From positions 36,190 through 100,189 of the forward strand of contig NZ_JANATA010000011.1 of the NCBI RefSeq assembly GCF_024199005.1: a DNA stretch of 64,000 nucleotides, read 5' to 3'. Shown here one piece after another: positions 63,946 to 64,000 of this stretch. The translations under genes were made by a program, and so were the position numbers. The DNA comes from Opacimonas viscosa (GTDB lineage Bacteria > Pseudomonadota > Gammaproteobacteria > Enterobacterales > Alteromonadaceae). The notes under the pieces were generated by a model, which did not search any database, was not told the origin of the DNA, and worked only from the letters and a program-made list of their open reading frames with translations. Each line of letters begins with the position of its first letter. The first letter of the stretch is position 1.

Positions 63946-64000
63946 GGAGCGGTAGTTCAGTTGGTTAGAATACCGGCCTGTCACGCCGGGGGTCGCGGGT
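63946..64000 (+). tRNA. tRNA-Asp (GTC), 3' end cut by the window
   Basis: The first 55 bases match bacterial tRNA-Asp: acceptor GGAGCGG, D-loop GTTCAGTTGGTTAGA, and an anticodon arm with CCTGTCACG giving GTC. The T-arm and acceptor end lie outside. The dnaQ-proximal tRNA-Asp is also found in other gammaproteobacteria. Confidence 0.95.

Noticed and set aside
1..64000. CRISPR arrays, insertion sequences, prophage, attachment sites
   Set aside because: No spaced repeat array, transposase, integrase or phage gene was seen; the tRNA at the right edge is cut, so an integration site there cannot be judged.

Overview
The window reads as a chromosome segment of a marine gammaproteobacterium of the Alteromonadales (Alteromonas/Glaciecola/Paraglaciecola-like). 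This is inferred from the msbA-lpxK-ycaR-kdsB and gltA / sdhCDAB-sucABCD gene orders, a TIGR01782-type TonB-dependent receptor next to starch hydrolases, and protein sequences closest in my memory to that order. No database search was possible. No insertion sequence, prophage or CRISPR array was seen. Only one RNA gene is visible, a tRNA-Asp cut by the right edge.

Layout. 1-3.1 kb: end of msbA, then lpxK, a Trm112-like gene and kdsB, an envelope (lipid A/KDO) operon. 3.2-12.3 kb: a mosaic of single genes: rimO, a Crp/Fnr regulator, a membrane fatty-acid/sterol hydroxylase, a DUF2919 protein, an unknown protein, a LysR regulator, a DedA-like protein, tcdA, manC and DUF3429. 12.4-24 kb: the TCA block. 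gltA diverges from sdhCDAB-sucAB-sucCD across a 401-bp control region that holds a good promoter for each side and two perfect palindromes. SucB carries two lipoyl domains, and its gene contains a 28-bp perfect palindrome.

24-45 kb: a starch/maltodextrin utilisation locus in two halves. The first is a TonB-dependent receptor plus a large pullulanase lipoprotein; the second is an alpha-amylase lipoprotein plus a GH31 alpha-glucosidase. A nearly identical 14-bp LacI-family-like operator precedes each half. Between them sit a lipoprotein with LEA-like repeats, an S41 peptidase homologue, and a cassette of two paralogous membrane-anchored SGNH/GDSL proteins divergent from a NodU/TobZ-type carbamoyltransferase, an SxtJ-family membrane protein and a 50-residue DUF5989 (SxtK-like) protein. 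This cassette is the best candidate for an undescribed system, probably O-carbamoylation of an envelope or exported glycan/lipid.

45-53.4 kb: a signalling island. A minus-strand operon encodes an Xis/MerR-type HTH-REC protein, a PhnD-like periplasmic binding protein, a histidine kinase and a REC protein with a degenerate HD-GYP domain. A REC-EAL protein diverges from it, and a FapA/DUF342 protein is convergent. 53.8-64 kb: a small unknown protein, an isoaspartyl peptidase/asparaginase, hrpA, a PilZ protein, rlmI-rnhA, dnaQ, a TIGR03503-type membrane protein and tRNA-Asp.

Several start codons are argued from ribosome-binding sites. Two small genes (24083-24250 and 40768-40920) were found by reading the sequence directly.
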